Origin: Clostridiales bacterium UBA735
GTDB lineage: Bacteria > Bacillota > Clostridia > Oscillospirales > Oscillospiraceae
Direction of reading: 5' to 3'
Length of the DNA stretch: 12,803 nt
NCBI GenBank assembly: GCA_002298695.1
Contig: DBLB01000001.1
Span: 1 to 12,803 of the forward strand
A model generated the notes under the pieces. That model saw only the letters and a list, made by a program, of their open reading frames with translations, did no database searches and was not told where the DNA came from. The translations under genes and the position numbers were made by a program. Positions 6,768-12,803 of this stretch are shown here, in pieces (position 1 is the stretch's first letter; each line of letters opens with the position of its first letter).

Positions 6768-7337
6768 TTAGCCCTTGGCGCGGCCCAGATATTCGCCCGT
6801 GCGGGTATCGATCTGGATGCGGTCGCCTTCGTTGATGAACAGCGGAACCTTGACTTCCGTGCCGGTCTCGACAGTGGCGGGCTTGGTGACGTTGGTGGCG
6901 GTGTCGCCCTTGACGCCCGGGTCGGCCTTGATGACCTCAAGCTCGACAAAGTTCGGCGTCTCGACGCCGAAGACCTTGCCCTTGTAGCTCAGCAGCTTGC
7001 ACATGGTGTTTTCCTTGATGAAGCGGAAGGAATCGTCCAGCGTTTCCTTGCCGATGGGGATCATGTCATAGGTCTCCTGATCCATAAAATAATACAGGTC
7101 GCCGTCGCTGTAGCTGTACTCGGCGTCCTTGCGCTCGATGAACGCTTCTTCAAACTTTGCAGTCGGGTTGAACGACGTCTCGGTGACGGCGCCGGTCACG
7201 ATGTTCTTCATCTTGGTGCGGACAAAGGCCGCGCCCTTGCCGGGCTTGACATGCTGGAATTCGACGACCTGCATGATCTTGCCGTCCATCTCAAAGGTCT
7301 TGCCGTTTCTGAAATCACCGGCGGTAATGGTTGCCAT
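6768..7337 (-). CDS. efp: Translation elongation factor P
   Basis: This 189-aa factor binds stalled ribosomes and restores peptide bond formation at polyproline stretches. Domain I contains the loop KPGKGAAF with the tip lysine at K34, the residue modified in many bacteria; the loop resembles the Bacillus type. The C-terminal domain carries the EF-P signature [20 protein letters not shown]. Length is standard (185-190 aa). I chose ATG 7337 because GGAGGAAA lies 4-11 nt upstream; an earlier in-frame Met would precede that site. It has its own promoter in the gap after the peptidase gene and leads into the CD1247-type gene. No EpmA/EpmB or YmfI-type modification gene is seen here. Confidence 0.97.
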   Translation of the reverse strand: MATITAGDFRNGKTFEMDGKIMQVVEFQHVKPGKGAAFVRTKMKNIVTGAVTETSFNPTAKFEEAFIERKDAEYSYSDGDLYYFMDQETYDMIPIGKETLDDSFRFIKENTMCKLLSYKGKVFGVETPNFVELEVIKADPGVKGDTATNVTKPATVETGTEVKVPLFINEGDRIQIDTRTGEYLGRAKG

Positions 7338-7392
7338 ACTTGTTTCCTCCAATATGTTCAGGTTCAAAGAATTACAATTCTATAACGGAGTT

Positions 7393-7421
7393 ATTCTACA
7401 ATAGGATACCACGTTTTTCAA
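7393..7421 (-). promoter_or_regulatory. Sigma-A promoter for efp
   Basis: On the minus strand, TTGAAA (7421-7416) and TAGAAT (7398-7393) are spaced 17 bp. Transcription would start near 7386, giving a leader of about 50 nt before the efp ATG. The 91-bp gap after the peptidase gene holds this promoter and the efp ribosome binding site, and no clear terminator, so read-through from upstream is also possible. Confidence 0.75.
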
Positions 7422-7428
7422 GACATTC

Positions 7429-8496
7429 TTACAAAATAATCAAATTTTTCGGGCTCTTGGTCAGCACTTCGCAGCCGGCTTCCGTAATGACCGTCACATC
7501 CTCGATGCGCACGCCGAATTTCCCAGGCAGATAGATCCCCGGCTCCGCCGAAACCACCGCGCCTGCTGGCATCGGCTGGTCGTTGCGGGTGTTGGCGTTC
7601 GGGGCCTCGTGGATGAGGATGCCAAGGCTGTGGCCGTAGCCGTGGCCGAAATAATCGCCATAGCCCGCGTCGGCAATGACCTTACGCGCTGCGCCGTCGA
7701 TGTCCCGTCCGGCCACGCCGGCCTTCGTCGCGGCGATACCCGCCAGCTGTGCCTTGAGCACCGTCTTGTAGACCTTGTCCATCTCTTCGGAGACAAAGCC
7801 GAGCGCGACAGTACGCGTCATGTCGGAGCAGTAGCCGCCGTAGATGCAGCCGAAGTCCATCGTGATAAAGTCGCCGAACTCCAGCTTCCGCGCGCCGGGC
7901 ACGCCGTGCGGGAGGCTGGTATTCGGGCCGGAGACGACGATCGGGTCGAACGAGGGGCCCTCTGCACCGTGCTTGTACAGCCGGTAGAGCAGCTCGGCCT
8001 CCAGTTCCTTCTCCGCCATGCCCGCCTGGATGATCTTGCAGAGCTCGCTGAACGTCTGATCCGTGATAGCCTGCGCCTTGCGCATCAGTTCAATTTCCCA
8101 TGGTTCCTTCGTCGCGCGGAATGCGTCGATCTTCGCCTGCATCGGCACGAGCACCGCGTGCAGCGCCTCGTTGTAGCGCAGATAGTCGCCGTAGGTCATG
8201 TCGTTCTCTTCAAAGCCGAGCTTCTTGATCGTGTGCTCTCCGATGACCTCGTTGATGCGCTCGATCTCGCTGCTGCCCGGATGCGTCATCCGGACGGTAA
8301 AGCCCTTCAGGTTCTTCTCGGCAGCCTCGATATAGCGGCTGTCGGTGAAGTAATACGCGCCCTCGCGCGTCACGACCGCCACGCCCTCGGCCACGCGGTA
8401 CTGCGCAGCATAGAGTCGGTTATACACGCTCGTCAGCAGCAGCGCATCCACTTCACCGGTTTTGAGCAGGCTCTGATACTTTTCAATGTTTTTCAT
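7429..8496 (-). CDS. M24-family Xaa-Pro peptidase (aminopeptidase P-like)
   Basis: This 355-aa metallopeptidase removes an N-terminal residue next to proline or cleaves Xaa-Pro dipeptides. An N-terminal creatinase-like domain (about 1-125) precedes the pita-bread catalytic domain. All five dimetal ligands are visible: D214 (MDFG), D225 (SDMTRT), H289 (GHGYGHSLG), E318 (SAEPGIY) and E332 (RIEDV). H197 in LPHG and H296 are further expected active-site histidines. Length matches the roughly 355-aa clostridial form rather than the longer E. coli PepP. An AAGGAAG site precedes the ATG, which lies inside the 3' end of the yqeG-type gene (14-nt overlap). Aminopeptidase P and prolidase specificity cannot be told apart from sequence alone. 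The link with efp, which also concerns proline, recurs in Firmicutes. Confidence 0.93.
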   Translation of the reverse strand: MKNIEKYQSLLKTGEVDALLLTSVYNRLYAAQYRVAEGVAVVTREGAYYFTDSRYIEAAEKNLKGFTVRMTHPGSSEIERINEVIGEHTIKKLGFEENDMTYGDYLRYNEALHAVLVPMQAKIDAFRATKEPWEIELMRKAQAITDQTFSELCKIIQAGMAEKELEAELLYRLYKHGAEGPSFDPIVVSGPNTSLPHGVPGARKLEFGDFITMDFGCIYGGYCSDMTRTVALGFVSEEMDKVYKTVLKAQLAGIAATKAGVAGRDIDGAARKVIADAGYGDYFGHGYGHSLGILIHEAPNANTRNDQPMPAGAVVSAEPGIYLPGKFGVRIEDVTVITEAGCEVLTKSPKNLIIL

Positions 8497-8992
8497 GGTT
8501 GATCTTCCTTCTTCCTATTGCAATGAACGGCAGCTCGGCAACATGCCGCAGCTTCAGCCAGATCGTATGATTGTGAATGGCAGACACCAGAACAGACGTC
8601 ATCCCCGCGCAGTTTGCGCCGAGCACATCCGTGTAGATCTGGTCGCCCGCAAGGGCGCATTCTGTCGGGTACAGTGAAAAGCGCGCCAGACATTCGCGTA
8701 TGCCGCGCTGGAACGGCTTCTTCGCGTGTGTGATGCAGTCCAGGCCATATTGTCTGCAAAACTCCAACACGCGCGGCTTGCGGCTGTTCGACACCACGCA
8801 CAGCCGGATCTCCGACGTCTGCATGGCGCGCAGCCAGCGTGTCATCTCCTCCGTCGGAACACTCGTGGTATAGGGCACAATGGTGTTGTCAAAATCCAGC
8901 ATCAGAAAACAGACGCCGCGTGCGCGAAGCATCTCCGGTGTCAGCGCCGTGACCGCCGGCAGGATCAGATCGGGGATCAGGGAAAACGGCAT
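8483..8992 (-). CDS. yqeG: YqeG-family HAD-IIIA phosphatase
   Basis: This 169-aa protein belongs to the haloacid dehalogenase superfamily, YqeG type. Motif I is LDFDNT (D33 nucleophile, D35 acid/base), motif II is VVSNS (S68), motif III is the KKP lysine at 91-92, and motif IV is GDQIYTD (D117, D122). Proteins of this family are probable phosphatases; the physiological substrate is not evident from sequence. ATG 8992 is preferred: a GGGAGGG site lies about 5 nt upstream and the protein begins with a family-like amphipathic segment. In-frame starts further upstream lack a site and would cross the promoter region. It is the first gene of the minus-strand run and overlaps the peptidase gene by 14 nt. 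Confidence 0.92.
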   Translation of the reverse strand: MPFSLIPDLILPAVTALTPEMLRARGVCFLMLDFDNTIVPYTTSVPTEEMTRWLRAMQTSEIRLCVVSNSRKPRVLEFCRQYGLDCITHAKKPFQRGIRECLARFSLYPTECALAGDQIYTDVLGANCAGMTSVLVSAIHNHTIWLKLRHVAELPFIAIGRRKINHEKH

Positions 8993-9024
8993 ACGTGCCC
9001 TCCCGGTTTCATAGGATGATATAT

Positions 9025-9054
9025 AGTATAGCACAAAAAGGGGGCCGTTGTCTA
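9025..9054 (-). promoter_or_regulatory. Sigma-A promoter (extended -10) for yqeG and the peptidase gene
   Basis: On the minus strand, TAGACA (9054-9049) and TATACT (9030-9025) are 18 bp apart, and TGC just upstream of the -10 supplies the extended TGn element. The -35 box covers the first base of the ATG of the divergent + strand gene at 9054. A + strand extended -10 (TGATATATA, 9017-9025) overlaps it, but I find no matching -35 box for it. Confidence 0.75.
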
Positions 9055-9659
9055 TGACCGTCTTTCCATTTCCGCCGGAGGCCATCGCATGCGGCGCGCC
9101 GTTTTCCGTCATCGGCTTCGACTGGGAACGCGGCACAGCGGAGGGTGAGCTTCTGGTGCTCCCGGCGGGCGGCGAAGCGCCGGCCAACTTTCCTGGCCCG
9201 GTCTATGCCGCAGCCCCCGCGCCTGACCGGCCCGGCTTGCTCTGCCCGGAAGACACCGCGCGGGATGGGCGTCCGATCGCCGTTCCAGCCTTTTTCCCGC
9301 AGGGAACGCTCCGGGAACGGCTGAGATCCGCCGTTGCCCGCTATGGCGCGCGGCTCTGGCTGTATTTCACGCCCGGTGCGCATCTGTTCACGCTTCCCTG
9401 CCCCGGCAGCCGCGGCGCGGCGCTGGATGCAGAAGTATGCCGCGCGCTCTGCGCCGCGCATCCGCCCCGGTTCTGCCCGGAATTTGTTTGTCAGTGCAGC
9501 CATTGGGCCGAGGATGGCGCGGTGCAGGTGCTGCTCTTTGATACGCCGGATACGCTCGCACAGCAGCTTACGCTGGCCGCCGCCTGCGGCGTGGCCTACG
9601 CGTTCGGTGCGCTTTCGTCGGAAACCGTCTCCGGCGCCGGCAGGAACCAGTCGATGTAG
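9054..9659 (+). CDS. Uncharacterised Cys-rich, lysine-free protein
   Basis: I do not recognise this 201-aa protein. Support for it being real: a GGGGG site (9040-9044) 9 nt before ATG 9054, strongly GC-rich third codon positions throughout, and sensible amphipathic segments such as LWLYFTPGAHLFTLPCPG and VQVLLFDTPDTLAQQLTLA. There is no signal peptide or clear membrane segment. It has nine cysteines, including FVCQCSHW, is rich in Ala and Pro, and contains no lysine at all. A TTG two codons earlier (9048) is less likely because it would sit only 3 nt from the site. It is divergent from yqeG, and its last 64 bp overlap the convergent lipoprotein gene, so its final residues are in a doubly coding stretch. 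I can assign no function. Confidence 0.65.
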   Translation: MTVFPFPPEAIACGAPFSVIGFDWERGTAEGELLVLPAGGEAPANFPGPVYAAAPAPDRPGLLCPEDTARDGRPIAVPAFFPQGTLRERLRSAVARYGARLWLYFTPGAHLFTLPCPGSRGAALDAEVCRALCAAHPPRFCPEFVCQCSHWAEDGAVQVLLFDTPDTLAQQLTLAAACGVAYAFGALSSETVSGAGRNQSM

Positions 9660-11227
9660 CGTGTCGGCTCCGTCACAGCGCCGCGCGTCGTATAGACGGC
9701 GTAGTTCTTGAACATGACCGGCGTGAGATATCCGCGGTCACACAGCCGCTGATAGAGCGAATAGGCGTTGCCGCTGTTGACCAGCATGCGGTTGCAGAGG
9801 CTCTGCATGGTGCTGTCGGCGAGAGAACCGTAGTTCAGATTGCCATTGTATTGAAAAAACGGGCTGAGGTCAAAGTTCGGGGACAGGCGCACCTCGCCAT
9901 AGTAGAGGTCGAAATTCCCGTTCAGCAGTGCGCTGTGATACTCGTCATAGTCCATGCTTTTCAGCGTGATATCGAAGCCCAGCGCATTGAGATCCTGCAC
10001 GATTTTTGTCGCCGCCTGCACACGCTGATAGCTCGAGGCACACACGATCATCGTCCCGGACACCGGCACGGCGTAGCCGAGCGAGGAAACATAGAGATCC
10101 AGCCGTCCGTCGTGATCCATGTCCTCCACGGAAGCGGATTCCAGCTGCCGGTAAAAATTTTCCATGCTGTAGCCATATTTCAGCGCCAGCTTCGCGTCGT
10201 AATACTTCGACCCCGGCTGGCACGGCAGCGTCACCGCCGTGGCAAATCCGCCCATCAGTTCGGAGACGATCGTATCGCGGTCAATGGCATAGGTGATGGC
10301 GCTGCGCAGGCCGTAGTTGGAGAAGACGTGTGAACCGATGTTGTAGCCGATGTACTGCAAGATCGTCGTACCGTCCTCCCAGAGCTCATAGTCGTTGTGG
10401 AATCCGGCGTAGGCCGCGGAATTCGGGTCGGTGAGGACCATATTGATGTTCTCATACTCGAAATTGTCGCGGATCTCAGCCGTGGTCGTGACCGGTGTCA
10501 GCGTGATCTCATCATAGTCAACAAGCGGCGGGCCGTCCTGCCACCAGTCGCTGTTCCGGACAAGCCGCTCCGTGCCATCCAGGCTGTAGGGGCCGGTTCC
10601 GGGCGGGGACGCCTCCTCTGCAGAACCGTCGGGAATGATCGGGATATCAAGCAGCAACGGCAGGTCGCCGTAGGCCACGCTCGTCACCAGGACGATCGTA
10701 TCGTCCGCCGTGGCCGTGATCTCGCTCACGTCGCGCAGGCGGTTTCCGTAATAGGCCGTATTCCGGCTGGCCGTGAGCGAATAGACAACGTCCTGCGCTG
10801 TCAGGGCCTGTCCGTTGTGGAAGCGGACGCCGGATTGGATCGTGATGGTGGTTTCCGTCCCGTCCTCCGAGACGGTATAGTCCTTCGCCAGCACAGGAAC
10901 CGCGTCGAGCTCCTGCGTCACAGCGAACAGCGGTTCGTAGATAAAGGAAAAAATGATGCGGTTGTTGAGGCTCTCGCAGTTGTAGGGATGCAGGCCGTAG
11001 TCCGGCTGATAGGCCAGGCCGAACGATTCCAGCTCCGAAAGTACCTCGGTCACAACAGCGGTCGTCTCCTGCTGCGGTGTTTCCGCCGCAGTGCTGTCCG
11101 CGGCGTCTTCCGTGTCGCTGCTGCTTTTGAACTTGTCGGTAAACCAGCTCATATCGACCTTTGCACAGCCGGAGAGCATGGAGAGCAGCAGAGTCAGCGC
11201 CAGAAGGGCGCAGAGGGTACGGCGCAT
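9596..11227 (-). CDS. Peptide-type ABC substrate-binding lipoprotein (SBP family 5)
   Basis: This 543-aa protein looks like an extracytoplasmic binding protein of the OppA/DppA class. It starts with a lipoprotein signal (hydrophobic 5-18, lipobox LSGC with C21 as the lipidated cysteine), then a Ser/Thr/Glu-rich linker to about residue 60. SBP-5 features follow: IIFSFIYEPLF (91-101), VRFHNGQALTAQDVVYSL (134-151), AITYAIDRDTIVSELMGG (310-327) and an acidic loop DMDHDGRLD (369-377) where this family often has a DGDG loop. I chose ATG 11227 because AAAGGAG lies upstream and the lipobox then falls correctly. It starts 5 nt after the pgeF stop. No permease or ATPase genes adjoin it, so the ligand is unknown. 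There is no visible terminator before the overlap with the + strand gene. Confidence 0.87.
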   Translation of the reverse strand: MRRTLCALLALTLLLSMLSGCAKVDMSWFTDKFKSSSDTEDAADSTAAETPQQETTAVVTEVLSELESFGLAYQPDYGLHPYNCESLNNRIIFSFIYEPLFAVTQELDAVPVLAKDYTVSEDGTETTITIQSGVRFHNGQALTAQDVVYSLTASRNTAYYGNRLRDVSEITATADDTIVLVTSVAYGDLPLLLDIPIIPDGSAEEASPPGTGPYSLDGTERLVRNSDWWQDGPPLVDYDEITLTPVTTTAEIRDNFEYENINMVLTDPNSAAYAGFHNDYELWEDGTTILQYIGYNIGSHVFSNYGLRSAITYAIDRDTIVSELMGGFATAVTLPCQPGSKYYDAKLALKYGYSMENFYRQLESASVEDMDHDGRLDLYVSSLGYAVPVSGTMIVCASSYQRVQAATKIVQDLNALGFDITLKSMDYDEYHSALLNGNFDLYYGEVRLSPNFDLSPFFQYNGNLNYGSLADSTMQSLCNRMLVNSGNAYSLYQRLCDRGYLTPVMFKNYAVYTTRGAVTEPTRYIDWFLPAPETVSDESAPNA

Positions 11228-11232
11228 GGCGC

Positions 11233-12027
11233 TCACTCCTTTCGCATGATAATAGCGGCCTGGCTGCCGCGCGCGTTTCCGGCGGCGCGGTGCGACCAGA
11301 ACCGGCTGGACTGGCACTTCGTGCAGTCCGGGCAGATGTCAATCCCGGAAAGGCCGGCCCGTTCCAGCCAGAGGCAGTTCAGACCCTTGAGATCGACATA
11401 AAATTTCTCGCCGCGCGGCGCGATGCAGGCTTCCGCGTCCGCACCGAGCGCATTTCGCATCGCTTCCGGAACCTCCGGGCCGACCTCAAAGCAACAGGGG
11501 CCGATGCATGGCCCGATGGCCGCGCGGATGTCAGCAGGTCTGCTTCCGAATTCCCGCCCCATCGCCTCTACAGCGCGGGACACAATGCCCATCGCCGTGC
11601 CGCGCCAGCCGGAATGCACCGCGCCGAGCGCTCCGGTCACGGGATCGGACAGCAAAATCGTCGTGCAGTCTGCGCCGAAGCAGCAGAGGGCCACGCCGGG
11701 TTCATCGGTGATGAGGCCGTCGCAGACGGTGGTCTGCTCGCGGAAAAGGCCCGTACCGCAGTCGTCTCTGCCGACGCGGCGGATGATGTCTGTATGCTCC
11801 TGCTTCGTAAAGACGGTCTGCTCCGGCGCAAATCCCACTGCCGCACCTAAAATGCGGTAGTTTTCCCGCACGTTTTCCGGTGCGTCGCCCCGGTGCGTGC
11901 CGAGGTTGAGCGAAGCAAGGTACCCTTCGCTCACACCGCCGAAGCGCGTGGAAAAGCAGTGGACGGAGTCGGAGAGACTGTCCGTAGTCAGATATTCCAG
12001 TGTTCCCTGTTTGATCGTGTGGAACAT
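11233..12027 (-). CDS. pgeF: Peptidoglycan editing factor PgeF (YfiH/laccase-domain family)
   Basis: This 264-aa protein belongs to the YfiH/DUF152 family. E. coli YfiH hydrolyses wrongly built UDP-MurNAc-L-Ser; other members act on purine nucleosides, so the substrate here is open. The zinc-site residues are H78 (TKQEHTD), C121 (GADCTT) and H138 (VHSGWRGTA). The IGPCIGPCCFEVG segment (171-183) and CxxC...RFWSHR near the C-terminus (235-247) are family hallmarks. ATG 12027 lies 4 nt after the secA stop and has only a weak site, suggesting translation is coupled to secA. The likely N-terminus MFHTIKQGTLEYL fits the family; longer in-frame forms would lie inside secA. Length is normal (about 250-270 aa). 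Confidence 0.92.
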   Translation of the reverse strand: MFHTIKQGTLEYLTTDSLSDSVHCFSTRFGGVSEGYLASLNLGTHRGDAPENVRENYRILGAAVGFAPEQTVFTKQEHTDIIRRVGRDDCGTGLFREQTTVCDGLITDEPGVALCCFGADCTTILLSDPVTGALGAVHSGWRGTAMGIVSRAVEAMGREFGSRPADIRAAIGPCIGPCCFEVGPEVPEAMRNALGADAEACIAPRGEKFYVDLKGLNCLWLERAGLSGIDICPDCTKCQSSRFWSHRAAGNARGSQAAIIMRKE

Positions 12028-12031
12028 AGGC

Positions 12032-12803
12032 TCAGTTCTGCGGGGCGTTCTGCCCGCGTTCGGCGGCAAGATCCTTGTCGCGGCAGCATTTTTTATACTT
12101 CTTGCCGCTGCCGCACGGGCACGGGTCGTTCGGGCCGACCTTGATCTTCTTGACAACGGGCTGACGGCGGACGGTCTTGTCTCCGCCGGCGTTGGCCCCG
12201 GTCTCCTTTGCAACGCGCTCGCGCTTGATTTCCTCGTTCGTTTTGATGCGGACGAGGAAGACGCGGCGGACGATCTCTTCCTTGATGGCGTCGGTCATGG
12301 CCTCGAACATCTCGAAGCCCTCGCGCTTGTAGGCGACGACGGGATCTTCCTGCGCGTAGGCGCGCAGACGGATGCCCTGCCGGAGGTCGTCCATGGCATC
12401 GATGTGATCCATCCAGTATTCATCGACCACGCGAAGCGTGATAACACGCTCGACCTCGCGCATGACGGCGGGGGTATACTGCTGCTCCTTGGCGGCATAG
12501 AAGCTGTCCATGAGCTGCATCAGCTTTTCTTCGGCCTGCTCCTTCGTGAGGGCCTTCAGCTCGTCTTCCGTGATCTTCCAGCTGCCCTCCGGCAGATAAA
12601 CGCCCTCGATATGGCGCATCATTTCGGCGAACTGCGAAAGGTCGCCAAGATGCTTCTGCTCGCCGAAGGCGGCGTGGACGATCCCGTCGATCACGAAGCG
12701 GATCATGGATTGGATGCTGGTGTGCAGATCCTCTCCGTCGAGCACCTGACGGCGCTGCTCGTAGATGATCTTGCGCTGCACGTTCATGACGTCGTCGTAT
12801 TCC
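12032..12803 (-). CDS. secA: Preprotein translocase ATPase SecA, C-terminal part (partial)
   Basis: The last 256 codons of SecA are present, open at the right edge. SecA is the motor that pushes preproteins through SecYEG. The visible part starts within EYDDVMNVQRKIIYEQRR, a hallmark of the SecA helical scaffold, and continues through the helical domain (VDEYWMDHIDAMDDLRQGI). It ends in a linker and the SEC-C zinc motif CPCGSGKKYKKCC, which binds SecB or ribosomes in other bacteria. The in-frame ATG at 12787 is internal, not a start. The stop lies 4 nt before pgeF, so secA leads the minus-strand run towards the lipoprotein gene. Confidence 0.97.
   Translation of the reverse strand, partial: EYDDVMNVQRKIIYEQRRQVLDGEDLHTSIQSMIRFVIDGIVHAAFGEQKHLGDLSQFAEMMRHIEGVYLPEGSWKITEDELKALTKEQAEEKLMQLMDSFYAAKEQQYTPAVMREVERVITLRVVDEYWMDHIDAMDDLRQGIRLRAYAQEDPVVAYKREGFEMFEAMTDAIKEEIVRRVFLVRIKTNEEIKRERVAKETGANAGGDKTVRRQPVVKKIKVGPNDPCPCGSGKKYKKCCRDKDLAAERGQNAPQN

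Noticed and set aside
7338..7428. Riboswitch or small RNA in the efp leader
   Set aside because: The leader would be only about 50 nt, with no clear stem structure; a promoter and ribosome site explain it.
9048..9050. TTG as start of the unknown + strand gene
   Set aside because: It is only 3 nt from the GGGGG site; ATG 9054 has normal spacing.
9631..9640. Palindrome CCGGCGCCGG as a terminator between convergent genes
   Set aside because: It has no loop and no T-run on either strand; it is probably chance in GC-rich coding DNA.
10097..10123. EF-hand-like loop DMDHDGRLD in the lipoprotein as a novel calcium site
   Set aside because: SBP-5 proteins often carry a DGDG-type acidic loop at this point, so it is likely a family feature rather than something new.
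10397..11401. 334-codon plus-strand frame opposite the lipoprotein gene
   Set aside because: The minus-strand reading has a perfect lipoprotein signal and SBP-5 motifs; the plus-strand product has none and is a shadow.

Overview
The window looks like chromosome from a GC-rich anaerobic Firmicute, most likely a gut-type clostridium of the Oscillospiraceae kind (inference). The signs are: strong AGGAGG-type ribosome binding sites throughout; a Xaa-Pro peptidase - EF-P - CD1247-type acidic zinc-ribbon gene order; a Cys-tailed MoeA-like protein; and a SecA with a C-terminal SEC-C zinc motif. I see no rRNA, tRNA, CRISPR, insertion sequence or phage gene.

Region 1 (1-6172, + strand) is a molybdenum acquisition and molybdenum cofactor (Moco) locus. 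It opens with the last codons of a ModA-like binding protein, followed by a hairpin (160-195) that runs into a near-consensus sigma-A promoter (193-221). Then come modB, modC, a short MoeA-like molybdopterin-binding protein with a four-cysteine tail, moaA, moaC and a MogA/MoaE-like fusion. The genes overlap or lie 0-1 nt apart, so they are almost surely one transcript. proC (proline synthesis) follows after 12 nt, and a strong terminator closes the unit at 6134-6172. ModABC would import molybdate, MoaA and MoaC would make cyclic pyranopterin monophosphate, and the MogA domain would adenylylate molybdopterin. MoaD, a full-length MoeA and any molybdoenzyme are absent from the window.

Region 2 (6235-9054, - strand) is a housekeeping run read from a promoter at 9025-9054: a YqeG-type HAD phosphatase overlapping an M24 Xaa-Pro peptidase, then efp from its own promoter (7393-7421), then a CD1247-type acidic zinc-ribbon protein. 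A bidirectional terminator (6235-6270) lies between this run and region 1.

Region 3 (9054-9659, + strand) is a lysine-free, Cys-rich protein I cannot assign. Its start codon lies in the -35 box of the divergent yqeG promoter, and its 3' end overlaps the convergent lipoprotein gene by 64 bp.

Region 4 (9596-12803, - strand) is a tight run of secA (3' part only), pgeF and a peptide-type ABC substrate-binding lipoprotein gene.

Most of the window is familiar biology. The points most worth a second look are the degenerate MoaE-like domain fused to MogA, the cysteine tail on the MoeA-like protein, and the unknown gene with its overlaps at both ends.
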